NCBI RefSeq assembly: GCF_004353825.1
Contig: NZ_SMNA01000006.1
Coordinates: 1 to 64,000 of the forward strand
DNA: 64,000 bases
Source of the DNA: Occultella glacieicola
Lineage (GTDB): Bacteria > Actinomycetota > Actinomycetes > Actinomycetales > Beutenbergiaceae
Direction: 5' to 3'
Positions 25,151-33,992 of the stretch are shown in pieces (position 1 is the first letter of the stretch; each line of letters starts with the position of its first letter). The notes beneath the pieces are model-generated. The model did not search any database, was not told where the DNA came from, and saw only the letters and a list, made by a program, of their open reading frames with translations. The translations under genes and the position numbers were made by a program.

Positions 25151-26209
25151 ATGATGACGATCTTCGAGGGCATCACCGCCGAGACGGTCCAGACTCCCCG
25201 CCTGCGCGCGAACGTGCTCCGCCGGCCCGCGACGGACGCCGTCCGGCGCACGGTGGTGTTCGTGCACGGCAACGTGTCCTCGTCGCTGTTCTGGCAGCCG
25301 CTGATGCTCGCACTGCCCTCCGACATCGACGCGTACGCGATCGATCTGCGCGGGTTCGGCGGCTCCGAGACACTGCCCGTCGACGCGACCCGCGGACTGC
25401 GGGACTTCAGCGACGACCTCCACAGCGTGGTCGAGGAACTCGGCCTCGGCGGCCCGGACCTCGACGTGGACCTGGTCGGGTGGAGCATGGGCGCCGGCGT
25501 CGTCATGCAGTACGCACTCGACCACCCGGCCCGCACCCTCACGCTGCAGGCACCGGTGTCGCCGTACGGGTTCGGCGGCACCCGCGGCACCGACGGCGAG
25601 CGCCTCACCCCCGACGACGCCGGTGTCGGTGCCGGCGGCGCGAACCCCGACTTCGTGGCCCGCCTCGAGACCGGGGACACCACCGAGGAGTCACCCACCT
25701 CGCCGCGGGCGGTGTACCGCTCGGCCTATGTGGCCGCCGGCTTCGTCTCCGAGCACGAGGATGTCTGGGTCGAGTCCATGCTCACCACGAGGACCGGCCC
25801 CGACAACTACCCCGGGGACTCCGTCGCCACCGAGCCCTGGCCCGGGTTCGCCGCCGGCACCCGCGGCGTGCTGAACACGATGGCCCCGCAGTACTTCGAC
25901 GTGTCCGGGATCGTGGACCTGCCGACGAAGCCGCCGATCCTGTGGGTGCACGGCAGCGTGGACGCCATCGTCGGGGACGCCTCCTACTTCGACATCAACC
26001 AGCTCGGTGCGGCCGGGGTGATCCCGGGCTGGCCCGGCGCCGACGTGGCCCCGCCGAGCCCGATGGTCGCCCAGACCCGGACGGTGCTGGACGCCTACGC
26101 CGCCGCGGGCGGCACCTACCATGAGGTGCTGTTCGAGGGGGCCGGGCACTCCCCGCACCTTGAGCGCCCGGCGGAGTTCCTCAACGCCCTGGCCCGGCAC
26201 CTCGCCTGA
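25151..26209 (+). CDS. alpha/beta-hydrolase fold protein
   Basis: This 352-residue hydrolase shows the fold's complete set of landmarks: oxyanion region VFVHGNVSSSLFW, the nucleophile elbow GWSMGA with Ser112, acid Asp271 in HGSVDAIVGD, and His333 in GAGHSPHLERP. The cap region (~140-240) is acidic and Pro/Thr-rich. No signal peptide is present, so it is cytoplasmic. The substrate cannot be told from sequence; esterase, haloalkane dehalogenase-like or C-C hydrolase roles are all possible. GGAAGG precedes tandem ATG codons (25151, 25154). A GC-rich hairpin follows the gene. Confidence 0.85.
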   Translation: MMTIFEGITAETVQTPRLRANVLRRPATDAVRRTVVFVHGNVSSSLFWQPLMLALPSDIDAYAIDLRGFGGSETLPVDATRGLRDFSDDLHSVVEELGLGGPDLDVDLVGWSMGAGVVMQYALDHPARTLTLQAPVSPYGFGGTRGTDGERLTPDDAGVGAGGANPDFVARLETGDTTEESPTSPRAVYRSAYVAAGFVSEHEDVWVESMLTTRTGPDNYPGDSVATEPWPGFAAGTRGVLNTMAPQYFDVSGIVDLPTKPPILWVHGSVDAIVGDASYFDINQLGAAGVIPGWPGADVAPPSPMVAQTRTVLDAYAAAGGTYHEVLFEGAGHSPHLERPAEFLNALARHLA

Positions 26210-26221
26210 TCACCGACCGCG

Positions 26222-26253
26222 CGCCGCCCCGGGGGGAACGGTCCCGGGCGGCG
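26222..26253 (+). terminator. GC-rich hairpin after the alpha/beta hydrolase gene
   Basis: CGCCGCCC (26222-26229) pairs with GGGCGGCG (26246-26253) around a 16-base loop, 13 bases after the stop. No T tract follows. A TAGCCT hexamer begins right at its 3' edge and may start the next transcript. Confidence 0.45.
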
Positions 26254-26302
26254 TAGCCTGACCGGTGCGGGCTGTGGGTAGGAGGCGGTTGAGGAGTCTG
26301 GC

Positions 26303-26464
26303 ATGGGGATCGACGACATCATCAGCAAGGCGAGGGCCGAGGCGAGCGACGAGGGCGTCGACGCCCTCTCGGGGCAGATCGCCGAGCAGATCAAGGACCA
26401 CACGCCCGAACAGATCGACGAGATCGTCGACCAGGCCGCGGCGAAGGCCAAGGAACTGGGCTGA
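26303..26464 (+). CDS. small helical protein, MT0933-type antitoxin-like
   Basis: This 53-residue protein has GAGGAG seven bases before ATG 26303. It is highly charged and helical: MGIDDIISKARAEAS, then EQIKDHTPEQIDEIV and a closing AAAKAKELG. It resembles the short actinobacterial proteins labelled antitoxin (Rv0909/MT0933 type), which often stand alone. No toxin partner is adjacent, and the homology is weak because the protein is short and of low complexity. A real toxin-antitoxin role should not be assumed. Confidence 0.55.
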   Translation: MGIDDIISKARAEASDEGVDALSGQIAEQIKDHTPEQIDEIVDQAAAKAKELG

Positions 26465-26499
26465 CCCGCACCGGGGCGAACAACACTGGGCGGACTCGC

Positions 26500-26505
26500 T
26501 ACGAT
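26500..26505 (+). promoter_or_regulatory. -10 hexamer TACGAT for thrS
   Basis: TACGAT lies 46 bases before GTG 26552, giving a short untranslated leader of roughly 40 bases. The leader is too short for a T-box riboswitch. Confidence 0.4.
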
Positions 26506-26551
26506 CGAGGCGTCAGTTCCTCGACCCGACCAGCCCGCTGGGAGCCACAAC

Positions 26552-28561
26552 GTGCCCGAGAAGAACCTGCTCATCGATGGTGTCGAGCGCTCGGTCGAGG
26601 CCGGCACCACGGCGACCGACGTGTACGCCGAGCAGCGGACCGTCGTCGCCGTCCGGGTCGATGGCGAACTTCGGGACCTGACCGTCGCGCTCGACGGTGC
26701 CTCCGCCGTCGAGGCCGTGACCATCGACAGCCCCGACGGGCTGAGCATCCTGCGGCACTCCGCCGCGCACGTGCTCGCCCAGGCCGTGCAGCAGGTGGAC
26801 CCGGACGCCAAGCTCGGCATCGGCCCGCCGATCACCGACGGCTTCTACTACGACTTCGACGTCACCGAGCCGTTCACCCCCGACTCGTTGAAGGCCCTGG
26901 AGAAGGCCATGCAGCGGATCATCAAGGAGGGCCAGACCTTCCGCCGTCGGGTGGTCTCGGACGACCAGGCCCGCGCCGAGCTCGCCGACGAGCCCTACAA
27001 GCTGGAGCTGATCGGCCTGAAGGGCTCCGGCGCGGACGCCGCCGCCGCGGCGGAGGGTGCCGCAGCGGAGGTCGGGGCCGGCGAGCTCACCATCTACGAC
27101 AACCTGCGCCGGGACGGCTCGACCGCGTGGAAGGACCTCTGCCGTGGCCCGCACCTGCCCTCGACCCGGCTGATCGGCAACGGGTTCTCGCTGATGCGCA
27201 GCGCCGCCGCGTACTGGCGGGGCAGCGAGAAGAACCCGCAGCTGCAGCGCATCTACGGGACGGCCTGGCCCACGAAGGATGAACTGGTCGCCTACAAGGA
27301 GCGGCTCGCCGAGGCCGAGCGGCGCGACCACCGCAAGCTCGGCTCGGAGCTGGACCTGTTCTCCTTCCCCGAGGAGGTCGGCTCCGGGCTCCCGGTGTTC
27401 CACCCCAAGGGTGCGATGATCCGGATGGAGATGGAGGACTACTCCCGCCGCCGGCACGTCGAGGCCGGGTACTCCTTCGTGAACACCCCGCACATCACCA
27501 AGGCCAAGCTGTTCGAGACCTCGAGGCACCTGGACTGGTACGCCGAGGGCATGTACCCCCCGATGCACCTGGACGAGATCCGGGACGGCGAGGGCGCGAT
27601 CACCAGGGCCGGCCAGGACTACTACCTCAAGCCGATGAACTGCCCGATGCACAACCTGATCTACCAGGCCCGCGGCCGCTCCTACCGCGACCTGCCGATG
27701 CGCCTGTTCGAGTTCGGGCACGTGTACCGCTACGAGAAGTCCGGGGTGGTGCACGGGCTCACCCGGGCCCGCGGGTTCACCCAGGACGACGCGCACATCT
27801 ACACCACCCGTGAACAGATGCGCGACGAGCTCGCCTCGCTGCTGAGCTTCGTGCTCGACCTGCTCAAGGACTACGGGCTCGACGACTTCTACCTGGAACT
27901 GTCCACCCGCGATCCGGAGAAGTCCGTCGGGGACGAGGCCACCTGGGAGGAGGCCACCCGGGTCCTGGAGGAGGTCGCCACCTCCTCCGGCCTGGACCTG
28001 GTGCCCGACCCGGGCGGCGCCGCGTTCTACGGGCCGAAGATCTCCGTGCAGGCCAAGGATGCGATCGGGCGGACCTGGCAGCTGTCCACGATCCAGCTCG
28101 ACTTCTTCGAGCCGGAGCTGTTCGAGCTCGAGTACACCGCACCCGACGGCAGCCGGCAGCGCCCGGTGATGATCCACCGCGCCCTGTTCGGCTCCATCGA
28201 GCGGTTCTTCGGGGTGCTCCTGGAGCACTACGCCGGCGCGTTCCCCCCGTGGCTGGCCCCCGTGCAGGTGGTCGCGGTCCCCGTGGCGGAACCATTCAAC
28301 GACTACCTGGCCGACGTCGTCGCCCAGCTCCGCGCGGCCGGTGTGCGCGCCGAGGTGGACACCTCGGACGACCGGTTCAACAAGAAGATCCGCACCGCCA
28401 CCAAGGAGAAGGTGCCGTTCGTGCTGATCGCGGGCGGTGAGGACGCCGAGGCCGGCGCCGTCTCGTTCCGGTACCGGGACGGCACCCAGCGGAACGCGGT
28501 GCCGATCGCGGAGGCGATCACCCTGATCACGGACGCGATCCGGCAGCGGGTCCAGGTCTGA
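26552..28561 (+). CDS. thrS: threonyl-tRNA synthetase
   Basis: This enzyme of 669 residues charges tRNA-Thr in the cytoplasm. It shows a TGS domain (1-60) and an editing domain with [11 protein letters not shown] (His69, His73) and [10 protein letters not shown]. The class II core has the zinc ligands Cys364 (MNCPMHN), His415 (DDAHIYTT) and His542 (MIHRALFGS), and a C-terminal anticodon-binding domain closes the protein. GTG 26552 gives an N-terminus [10 protein letters not shown] as in actinobacterial ThrRS. It heads the thrS-HIT-pgsA-patA-pimA run conserved in mycobacteria; the next gene begins one base after its stop. Confidence 0.97.
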   Translation: MPEKNLLIDGVERSVEAGTTATDVYAEQRTVVAVRVDGELRDLTVALDGASAVEAVTIDSPDGLSILRHSAAHVLAQAVQQVDPDAKLGIGPPITDGFYYDFDVTEPFTPDSLKALEKAMQRIIKEGQTFRRRVVSDDQARAELADEPYKLELIGLKGSGADAAAAAEGAAAEVGAGELTIYDNLRRDGSTAWKDLCRGPHLPSTRLIGNGFSLMRSAAAYWRGSEKNPQLQRIYGTAWPTKDELVAYKERLAEAERRDHRKLGSELDLFSFPEEVGSGLPVFHPKGAMIRMEMEDYSRRRHVEAGYSFVNTPHITKAKLFETSRHLDWYAEGMYPPMHLDEIRDGEGAITRAGQDYYLKPMNCPMHNLIYQARGRSYRDLPMRLFEFGHVYRYEKSGVVHGLTRARGFTQDDAHIYTTREQMRDELASLLSFVLDLLKDYGLDDFYLELSTRDPEKSVGDEATWEEATRVLEEVATSSGLDLVPDPGGAAFYGPKISVQAKDAIGRTWQLSTIQLDFFEPELFELEYTAPDGSRQRPVMIHRALFGSIERFFGVLLEHYAGAFPPWLAPVQVVAVPVAEPFNDYLADVVAQLRAAGVRAEVDTSDDRFNKKIRTATKEKVPFVLIAGGEDAEAGAVSFRYRDGTQRNAVPIAEAITLITDAIRQRVQV

Positions 28562-28562
28562 C

Positions 28563-29123
28563 GTGGCGCTCGACGTCGAGGACGCCGGCGCCCACCCGGG
28601 TCCGGCGGACGGTTACCAGCGGCTGTGGACCCCGCACCGGATGGCCTACATCGGTGGTGAGTCCAAGCCGGTGTCCGACGAGGCCGGGGACTGCCCCTTC
28701 TGCACGGCACCCGGCCGCTCCGACGACGACGCCCTGATCGTGCACCGGGGCGTCACCGGGTACGTGCTGCTCAACCTGTACCCGTACAACTCCGGGCACC
28801 TGCTCGTCTGCCCGTACCGGCACGTCGCCGACCTGGTGGACCTCACCGTGGCCGAGCGGCACGAACTCGACGATCTGGTGGTCGGATCGATCCGCGCGCT
28901 CACCGCCGCCAAGCACCCGGACGGCTTCAACCTCGGCATGAACCAGGGCGTCGCCGCCGGCGCGGGCGTGGCCGCGCATGCGCACCGGCACGTGGTGCCC
29001 CGGTGGTCCGGGGACGCCAACTTCCTGCCGATCGTCGGCCGCACGAAGGCGCTGCCCGAGCTGCTCGGGGACACCCGGGCCGAGCTCGCCGCCGCCTGGG
29101 GGAGCACCGATGGTTCTCGGTAG
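28563..29123 (+). CDS. HIT-domain protein, Ap4A phosphorylase-like (Rv2613c family)
   Basis: This 186-residue protein of the histidine-triad superfamily has the triad His139-Ala-His141-Arg-His143 in AHAHRHVVPRW, an upstream zinc-type motif CPFC (~42), and the conserved LNLYPYNSGHLLVCPYRHV. In mycobacteria the protein at the same place between thrS and pgsA is a diadenosine tetraphosphate phosphorylase, so that role is inferred by family and synteny. The start is GTG 28563. The stop lies inside the start of pgsA (14-base overlap), implying co-translation. Confidence 0.88.
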   Translation: MALDVEDAGAHPGPADGYQRLWTPHRMAYIGGESKPVSDEAGDCPFCTAPGRSDDDALIVHRGVTGYVLLNLYPYNSGHLLVCPYRHVADLVDLTVAERHELDDLVVGSIRALTAAKHPDGFNLGMNQGVAAGAGVAAHAHRHVVPRWSGDANFLPIVGRTKALPELLGDTRAELAAAWGSTDGSR

Positions 29124-29826
29124 CCGGGGCCGCGGCTTCACGTCGGCGGTCCTCGGGCCGGTGGCCCGGCTGCTCGTGCGCCTGGGCGTCAGCCCGGACG
29201 CGGTGACGGTCGCCGGCACCGTGGCGGTCTCCGTGGTCGCCCTGGCCCTGTTCCCGCAGGGCCACCTGGTGGTCGGAGCCCTGGTGGTCGGGGTGATCGT
29301 GCTGACGGACTCCATCGACGGGCTGATGGCCCGGCAGGTCGGGCGGACCAGCCAGTTCGGTGCGTTCCTCGACTCGACGATGGACCGGATCTCGGACTCG
29401 GCGATCTTCGCCGGCCTGGTCCTGTACTTCGTGAACGGCATGAACGGAATGGACGACGGGTGGCGGATGCCCGGCATCGTGGCGGCGCTGGCCTGCCTGG
29501 TCCTCGGCGGCCTCGTCTCCTACGCCCGTGCCCGCGCGGAGGGCCTCGACTTCACCGCGAAGGTCGGGATCGCCGAGCGCGCCGACCGGCTCATCCTCGC
29601 GCTCGTGGCGACCCTCGCCGTCGGGCTCGGTGCTCCGGCCGCGGTGCTCGTGATCGCCCTCTGCCTGCTCGCCCTGGCCAGCCTCTACACGGTGGGCCAG
29701 CGCGCCGCCACCGTGTACCGGCAGGCCACCGCGCGGGACCTCGCCGAAGCGGCCGCGCGGGACCGCGCCTCCCACGACCCTGCACCCCACGACCCTGCCT
29801 CCCACGACGCGGAGGGACGCGAGTGA
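29110..29826 (+). CDS. pgsA: phosphatidylinositol phosphate synthase (CDP-alcohol phosphatidyltransferase)
   Basis: This integral membrane enzyme of 238 residues joins CDP-diacylglycerol to inositol phosphate at the head of PI/PIM synthesis. The CDP-alcohol motif is complete: Asp67, Asp70-Gly, Ala-Arg75, Gly84, Asp88 and Asp92 in the order DxxDG..AR..G...D...D. About six membrane helices are visible. ATG 29110 is chosen because upstream in-frame sequence overlaps the HIT gene without homology. The C-terminal tail is unusual, with the repeat SHDPAPHDPASHD (imperfect 15-bp units). The next gene starts in its stop codon. Confidence 0.9.
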   Translation: MVLGSRGRGFTSAVLGPVARLLVRLGVSPDAVTVAGTVAVSVVALALFPQGHLVVGALVVGVIVLTDSIDGLMARQVGRTSQFGAFLDSTMDRISDSAIFAGLVLYFVNGMNGMDDGWRMPGIVAALACLVLGGLVSYARARAEGLDFTAKVGIAERADRLILALVATLAVGLGAPAAVLVIALCLLALASLYTVGQRAATVYRQATARDLAEAAARDRASHDPAPHDPASHDAEGRE

Positions 29827-30803
29827 GGCGCCCCGACCCGGCCAAGGCGTTCCAGCTCGCATGGAGGGTCGTCGGACGGATGCCCCGGTCCCTGGCCCGC
29901 GGCATCTTCGACGTGATCGCGCTGGTCGCGCACACGGCCCGGATCGGCGGGGTCCGCCAGCTCGAGTCGAACCTGGCCCGGGTCCGACCCGAGGCCGACG
30001 CCCGGGAACTGCGCCGCCTGTCCCGGGCCGGGATGCGTTCCTACATGCGGTACTACTGCGAGTCGTTCCAGCTCCCGTCGATGTCCGAGACGGAGCGGGA
30101 CGCCCGGGTCCGGGCCATCGGTGCGGAGAGGGTCCGGGACCACGTGCTCGCCGGCGGCTCCGTGGTGATGGCCCTGGGCCACGCGGGCAACTGGGACCTC
30201 GCCGGCGCGTGGGCCCAGCAGCACGTCGGCCGGGTGGTCACCGTCGCCGAGAAGCTCGAACCGGAGGAGCTCTTCCGGGAGTTCCTCGCGTTCCGGGAGG
30301 GTCTCGGGATGGTGATCGTGCCCTACGAGCGTGGCTCCGGGGTGTTCCGGCGGCTGATCTCGGAGGCTCGCGACCCGGCGATCATCCCGTTGCTGGCGGA
30401 CCGGGACCTGTCCCGGTCCGGGGTGGAGGTGCTCCTGGGCGACGTGCCGATCCGGGTGGCGCCGGGACCGGCGGCCCTGGCGATCGCCTCGAGATCGGCG
30501 CTGAGCCCCGTGTTCATCCACTACGAGCGCCTCCGGGGTGAGCGCCGCAGGAAGGCACGCAGCCCGTGGGGCATCGTCATCGAGTTCTGTGAGTTCGTCG
30601 AGACCTCCGACGGCCCAGCGCCGGTCGGCTCCGGTGGTGCGGCGCGTGAGCAACGCACCCAGGCACTCACGCAGCGGTGGTTCGACGTGTGGGCGGCGCG
30701 GGTTCGGGAGCACCCCGAGGACTGGCACATGCTCCAGAAGGTGTTCACGGCGGACCTGGACCCGGAGCGGCTCGCCCGCGCGGCCGCGGAGCCGGCGTCA
30801 TGA
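29823..30803 (+). CDS. phosphatidylinositol mannoside acyltransferase (PatA-like, LpxL/HtrB fold)
   Basis: The start is GTG 29823 overlapping the pgsA stop, giving 326 residues. The acyltransferase motif HAGNWD (His120...Asp125) and the downstream PYERGSGVF and LLADRDLS segments identify the LpxL/PatA superfamily. In PIM synthesis it acylates the mannose of PIM1 or PIM2 at the inner membrane. Position between pgsA and pimA matches Rv2611c. The N-terminus lacks a clear transmembrane helix but has an amphipathic stretch (FDVIALVAHTARIGG) suited to peripheral attachment. Confidence 0.9.
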   Translation: MRRPDPAKAFQLAWRVVGRMPRSLARGIFDVIALVAHTARIGGVRQLESNLARVRPEADARELRRLSRAGMRSYMRYYCESFQLPSMSETERDARVRAIGAERVRDHVLAGGSVVMALGHAGNWDLAGAWAQQHVGRVVTVAEKLEPEELFREFLAFREGLGMVIVPYERGSGVFRRLISEARDPAIIPLLADRDLSRSGVEVLLGDVPIRVAPGPAALAIASRSALSPVFIHYERLRGERRRKARSPWGIVIEFCEFVETSDGPAPVGSGGAAREQRTQALTQRWFDVWAARVREHPEDWHMLQKVFTADLDPERLARAAAEPAS

Positions 30804-31963
30804 GGATCGGCCTGGTCTGCCCGTACTCCTTCGACGCCCCCGGGGGCGTGCAGTTCCACATCCGGGACCTGGCCGAGAAGTTCCTCGACCTCGGCCACGA
30901 GGTGTCCGTGCTCGCGCCCGCGGACGAGGACACCCCGGTCCCGGACTACCTGGTCTCGGTCGGCGGGGCGCTGCCGGTGCGGTACAACGGCTCGGTGGCG
31001 CGGCTCTCGTTCGGCCCGGTGGTCGCGGCGAAGACGCGTTCCTGGCTGTCCGCCGGGGATTTCGACGTGGTGCACATCCACGAGCCCCTCGCGCCGTCGG
31101 TCGGCCTGATCGCCCTCATGCAGTCCGACGCGCCGGTGGTCGCGACGTTCCACAGCGCCCAGCTCCGGTCCCGGGCCATGCAGCTCGGCTACCCGCTGGT
31201 GCGGCCCGGGCTGGAGCGGATCAGCGCCCGGATCGCGGTGTCCGAGGATGCCCGGCGCACCATCGTCGAACACATGGGTGGGGACGCCGTCGTCATCCCG
31301 AACGGTGTGTACACGAAGGTGTTCGCCGACGCCGAACCCGAGCCGCGGTGGCGGGGCACGCCGCAGGCACCCACGATCTCCTTCCTCGGGCGCCTGGACG
31401 AGCCCCGGAAGGGTCTGGCGGTCCTGGCCGCTGCGGCCCCGCAGATCCTGGCCGCCCACCCGGGTGCCCGGTTCCTGATCGCCGGCAAGGGCGACATGTC
31501 CGAGGCCCGTGGGCTGCTGGGGGACCGGGCCGGTGCGCTCGAGGAGCTCGGCCCGATCACCGACGAGGAGAAGGCCGCCATGCTGGCGTCGGCGGACCTG
31601 TACGTGGCGCCGCAGCTCGGCGGGGAGAGCTTCGGCATCGTGCTCGTCGAGGCGATGAGCGCCGGCGCCGGTGTGGTCGCCAGCGACCTGCCCGCGTTCC
31701 GCCGGGTCCTGGACGATGGCGGCTCCGGGTTCCTGTTCACCACCGGTGACCCGGAGTCCCTGGCGACCACGATCCTCGGTGCCCTGGCCGACCCGGCCGA
31801 GACCCAGCGACGGCGCGCCTACGCACGCACCGCCGTCGAGCGGTTCGACTGGGACCGCGTCGCCGCGCGGATCCTGGACGTCTACGCGATGGTGACCGAG
31901 CACGAGACGGCCGAGCCCCGCTCGCTGCTCGGGCGGCTGTTCGGGCGCGGTGACGGGCGATGA
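30800..31963 (+). CDS. pimA: phosphatidylinositol alpha-mannosyltransferase
   Basis: This 387-residue GT-B (GT4) glycosyltransferase transfers mannose from GDP-mannose to PI. The N-terminal domain has MRIGLVCPYSFDAPGGVQ with the Gly-Gly donor loop and HIHEPLAPS (His/Glu near residue 95). The C-terminal domain has FLGRLDEPRKGL and the nucleotide-binding PQLGGESFGIVLVEAMSAG with its Glu pair. Its ATG overlaps the acyltransferase stop (ATGA). Family, length and context all agree. Confidence 0.93.
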   Translation: MRIGLVCPYSFDAPGGVQFHIRDLAEKFLDLGHEVSVLAPADEDTPVPDYLVSVGGALPVRYNGSVARLSFGPVVAAKTRSWLSAGDFDVVHIHEPLAPSVGLIALMQSDAPVVATFHSAQLRSRAMQLGYPLVRPGLERISARIAVSEDARRTIVEHMGGDAVVIPNGVYTKVFADAEPEPRWRGTPQAPTISFLGRLDEPRKGLAVLAAAAPQILAAHPGARFLIAGKGDMSEARGLLGDRAGALEELGPITDEEKAAMLASADLYVAPQLGGESFGIVLVEAMSAGAGVVASDLPAFRRVLDDGGSGFLFTTGDPESLATTILGALADPAETQRRRAYARTAVERFDWDRVAARILDVYAMVTEHETAEPRSLLGRLFGRGDGR

Positions 31964-31970
31964 GTGACCG

Positions 31971-32561
31971 ATGAGTGCGGCAGAGATCACGCTCGTCGTC
32001 CTCGCTGTGCTGGCGTTGGCCGGCTTCGGGCTGTGGCGGATCGCGCAGCGACTGGACCGGCTGCACCAGCGCGAGCTGTCCTCCCGGGCCACCCTCGACG
32101 CCCAACTGGTCCGGCGCGCGGAGGTGGCCGCCGCCCTCGCCGAGTCCGGCACCCTGGACCTGGCCAGCGCGCTGATCGTCGGCGACGCCGCCTGGCGGGC
32201 CGCCGTCGAGGCCCGCCGGCTCGTCGGCGACGACACCGGCGACCCGGCCAGCACCGATGACACCCGCGGCCGGGCCGAGAGCGAACTGACCCAGGCCCTG
32301 CGCGCGGCCCTCGGCGACACCGCCGACCAGGCCAAGATCGCCGCCGAACCCGAGGGCGCCGACCTGCTGGAGCGCCTCGCCCAGGCGAACTACCGGGTGC
32401 AGCTCGCCCGCAGGTTCCACAACGATGCGGTGGTCCAGATCATCCAGATCCGCGGCACCGCGCTGGTCCGCACGTTCTATCTGGCCGGCCGGGCGAGGCT
32501 GCCGCAGACCTTCGAGATGGACGACGACCTCACCGTCCGTTCCGAGGGTGCCAGGCCCTAA
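31971..32561 (+). CDS. LemA-like membrane protein
   Basis: This 196-residue protein has an N-terminal membrane segment (ITLVVLAVLALAGFGLWRI) followed by a helical bundle. The C-terminal half has the LemA-type pattern RLAQANYRVQLARRFHNDAV and, at the end, the Phe-containing stretch RARLPQTFEMDD. Length fits LemA proteins (~190-200). The function of the family is unknown. It starts seven bases after pimA and is probably co-transcribed; the following PrsW-like gene has its own promoter hexamer. The LemA call rests on pattern rather than strong identity. Confidence 0.65.
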   Translation: MSAAEITLVVLAVLALAGFGLWRIAQRLDRLHQRELSSRATLDAQLVRRAEVAAALAESGTLDLASALIVGDAAWRAAVEARRLVGDDTGDPASTDDTRGRAESELTQALRAALGDTADQAKIAAEPEGADLLERLAQANYRVQLARRFHNDAVVQIIQIRGTALVRTFYLAGRARLPQTFEMDDDLTVRSEGARP

Positions 32562-32571
32562 GGTTGGGGCC

Positions 32572-33894
32572 ATGTCGAACCAGTACGGGTACCCGAACCC
32601 CGGCGGGTCCGGTCCTGGCGGGTACGGTTCCGGTCAAAGCCCCCAGCGGGCCCAGCAGCCGCAGCGACAGGCCTACCCGACGGCGTACCGCCCGGGCGGC
32701 TTCGCGCCGTCGCCCGCGGACTGGGGCACCATGAACGCCGCCACCGCCCCGCCGCCGAACACGACGGGCCCGATCGAGCAGGTCTGGGCTCCCGGGCAGC
32801 GACGCAGCAACCGGCACCTGTTCAACGTGATCGGCTACACGCTCGGCGGCGTGACGTTGATCATCGCGCTCGTCATCATCATGTACCAGACCGGGGTCGG
32901 GGAAGCCACCGCGGCGTTCTTCCTGGCGCTGCTCCCGCTCGCCATCGTGCTGTTGGGCGTCCGCTGGCTGGACCGCTGGGAGCCGGAGCCGAAGGGGATG
33001 CTGTTCCTGGCGCTGCTCTGGGGTGCCGGGGTGTCGGTGCTGAGCGCGCTGCTGGTGAACACCGCGGTCATCCAGTGGATCTACCAGCAGACCCTCGACG
33101 CCCAGGGCGCGAACACACTCGGCGCCGTCGTGGTCGCCCCGGTGGTCGAGGAGACCGTGAAGGGCCTCGGCGTGTTGTTGATCTTCCTGTTCCGGCGCCA
33201 GCACTTCGACGGACCCGTCGACGGCGTCGTGTACGCAGCGACGGTCGCGGCCGGGTTCGCGTTCACCGAGAACATCCTGTACTTCTCCCAGAACGCGGAC
33301 ATGGTCTGGACCGTGTTCGTGCTGAGGGGCATCTTCTCCCCGTTCGCGCACGCCCTGTTCACCTCCTGCGTGGGGATCGCATTGGGCATGGCGGCCCGGT
33401 CCAGCCGGACCGGTGCCGTGGTGTTCGCGTTCCCGGTGGGCCTTGTCGGCGCGATGGGGTTGCACGCGCTCTGGAACGGCAGCGCCAGCCTCGGCAACAA
33501 CTTCGTGCTCCTCTACCTGGTGATCCAGGTGCCGCTGTTCATCGCCACCGTGGTGCTGCTCGCCTGGTTGCGACGGCAGGAGGCGGACGTGATCCGGGCC
33601 CGACTCGGCGAGTACGCCCAGGCGGGCTGGTTCGCTCCGCACGAGGTGGAGATGCTCTCCTCGCTACGGATGCGCGGCCAGGCCCGCGGCTGGGCGGACG
33701 GGTACGGCGAACGAGCGAAGGACGCGATGCGCTCGTTCCAGCGGGACGCGACCTCGCTGGCCTATCTGCGTCAGCGGGTCCTGACCGGGCGCGCGGACCT
33801 GCGCGCCTCGCAGAGCGAGCACGAGCTGCTGAACATGGTGCAGCGCGACCGGCACGTGTTCACCACGAACGCCCGCGGGATCGCCCCGATCTGA
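32572..33894 (+). CDS. PrsW family intramembrane metalloprotease
   Basis: ATG 32572 gives 440 residues; TAAGGT seven bases upstream suggests a near-leaderless transcript. The first ~80 residues are Gln/Pro/Gly/Tyr-rich and disordered. Eight or so membrane helices then carry the PrsW signatures: PVVEETVKG with the Glu pair, DGVVYAATVAAGFAFTENIL, FAHALFTS and a late HALWN. These Glu and His residues form the zinc or catalytic site that performs site-1 cleavage of anti-sigma factors in Bacillus. The cytoplasmic C-terminal ~100 residues are charged and helical. No anti-sigma partner is adjacent. Confidence 0.88.
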   Translation: MSNQYGYPNPGGSGPGGYGSGQSPQRAQQPQRQAYPTAYRPGGFAPSPADWGTMNAATAPPPNTTGPIEQVWAPGQRRSNRHLFNVIGYTLGGVTLIIALVIIMYQTGVGEATAAFFLALLPLAIVLLGVRWLDRWEPEPKGMLFLALLWGAGVSVLSALLVNTAVIQWIYQQTLDAQGANTLGAVVVAPVVEETVKGLGVLLIFLFRRQHFDGPVDGVVYAATVAAGFAFTENILYFSQNADMVWTVFVLRGIFSPFAHALFTSCVGIALGMAARSSRTGAVVFAFPVGLVGAMGLHALWNGSASLGNNFVLLYLVIQVPLFIATVVLLAWLRRQEADVIRARLGEYAQAGWFAPHEVEMLSSLRMRGQARGWADGYGERAKDAMRSFQRDATSLAYLRQRVLTGRADLRASQSEHELLNMVQRDRHVFTTNARGIAPI

Positions 33895-33944
33895 GGCCCG
33901 GCCGACGCACGCGGGAGTGCATGGGGAAGGGCCGCCGTCGGGAC

Positions 33945-33950
33945 TAAACT
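33945..33950 (+). promoter_or_regulatory. -10 hexamer TAAACT for pdxS
   Basis: TAAACT lies 42 bases upstream of GTG 33993. A poor -35 and no adjacent PdxR-type regulator are seen, so regulation cannot be inferred. Confidence 0.4.
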
Positions 33951-33992
33951 GGTGGCTCACATCCCCCTGCCCCACACCGATCCGAGGTCACA

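Noticed and set aside
26303-26464. The 53-residue antitoxin-like protein as half of a toxin-antitoxin pair
   Set aside because: No toxin gene lies on either side; thrS follows directly with its own promoter.
26464-26552. T-box riboswitch before thrS
   Set aside because: Only ~40 bases of leader fit after the -10 hexamer, far too short, and no T-box core sequence is visible.
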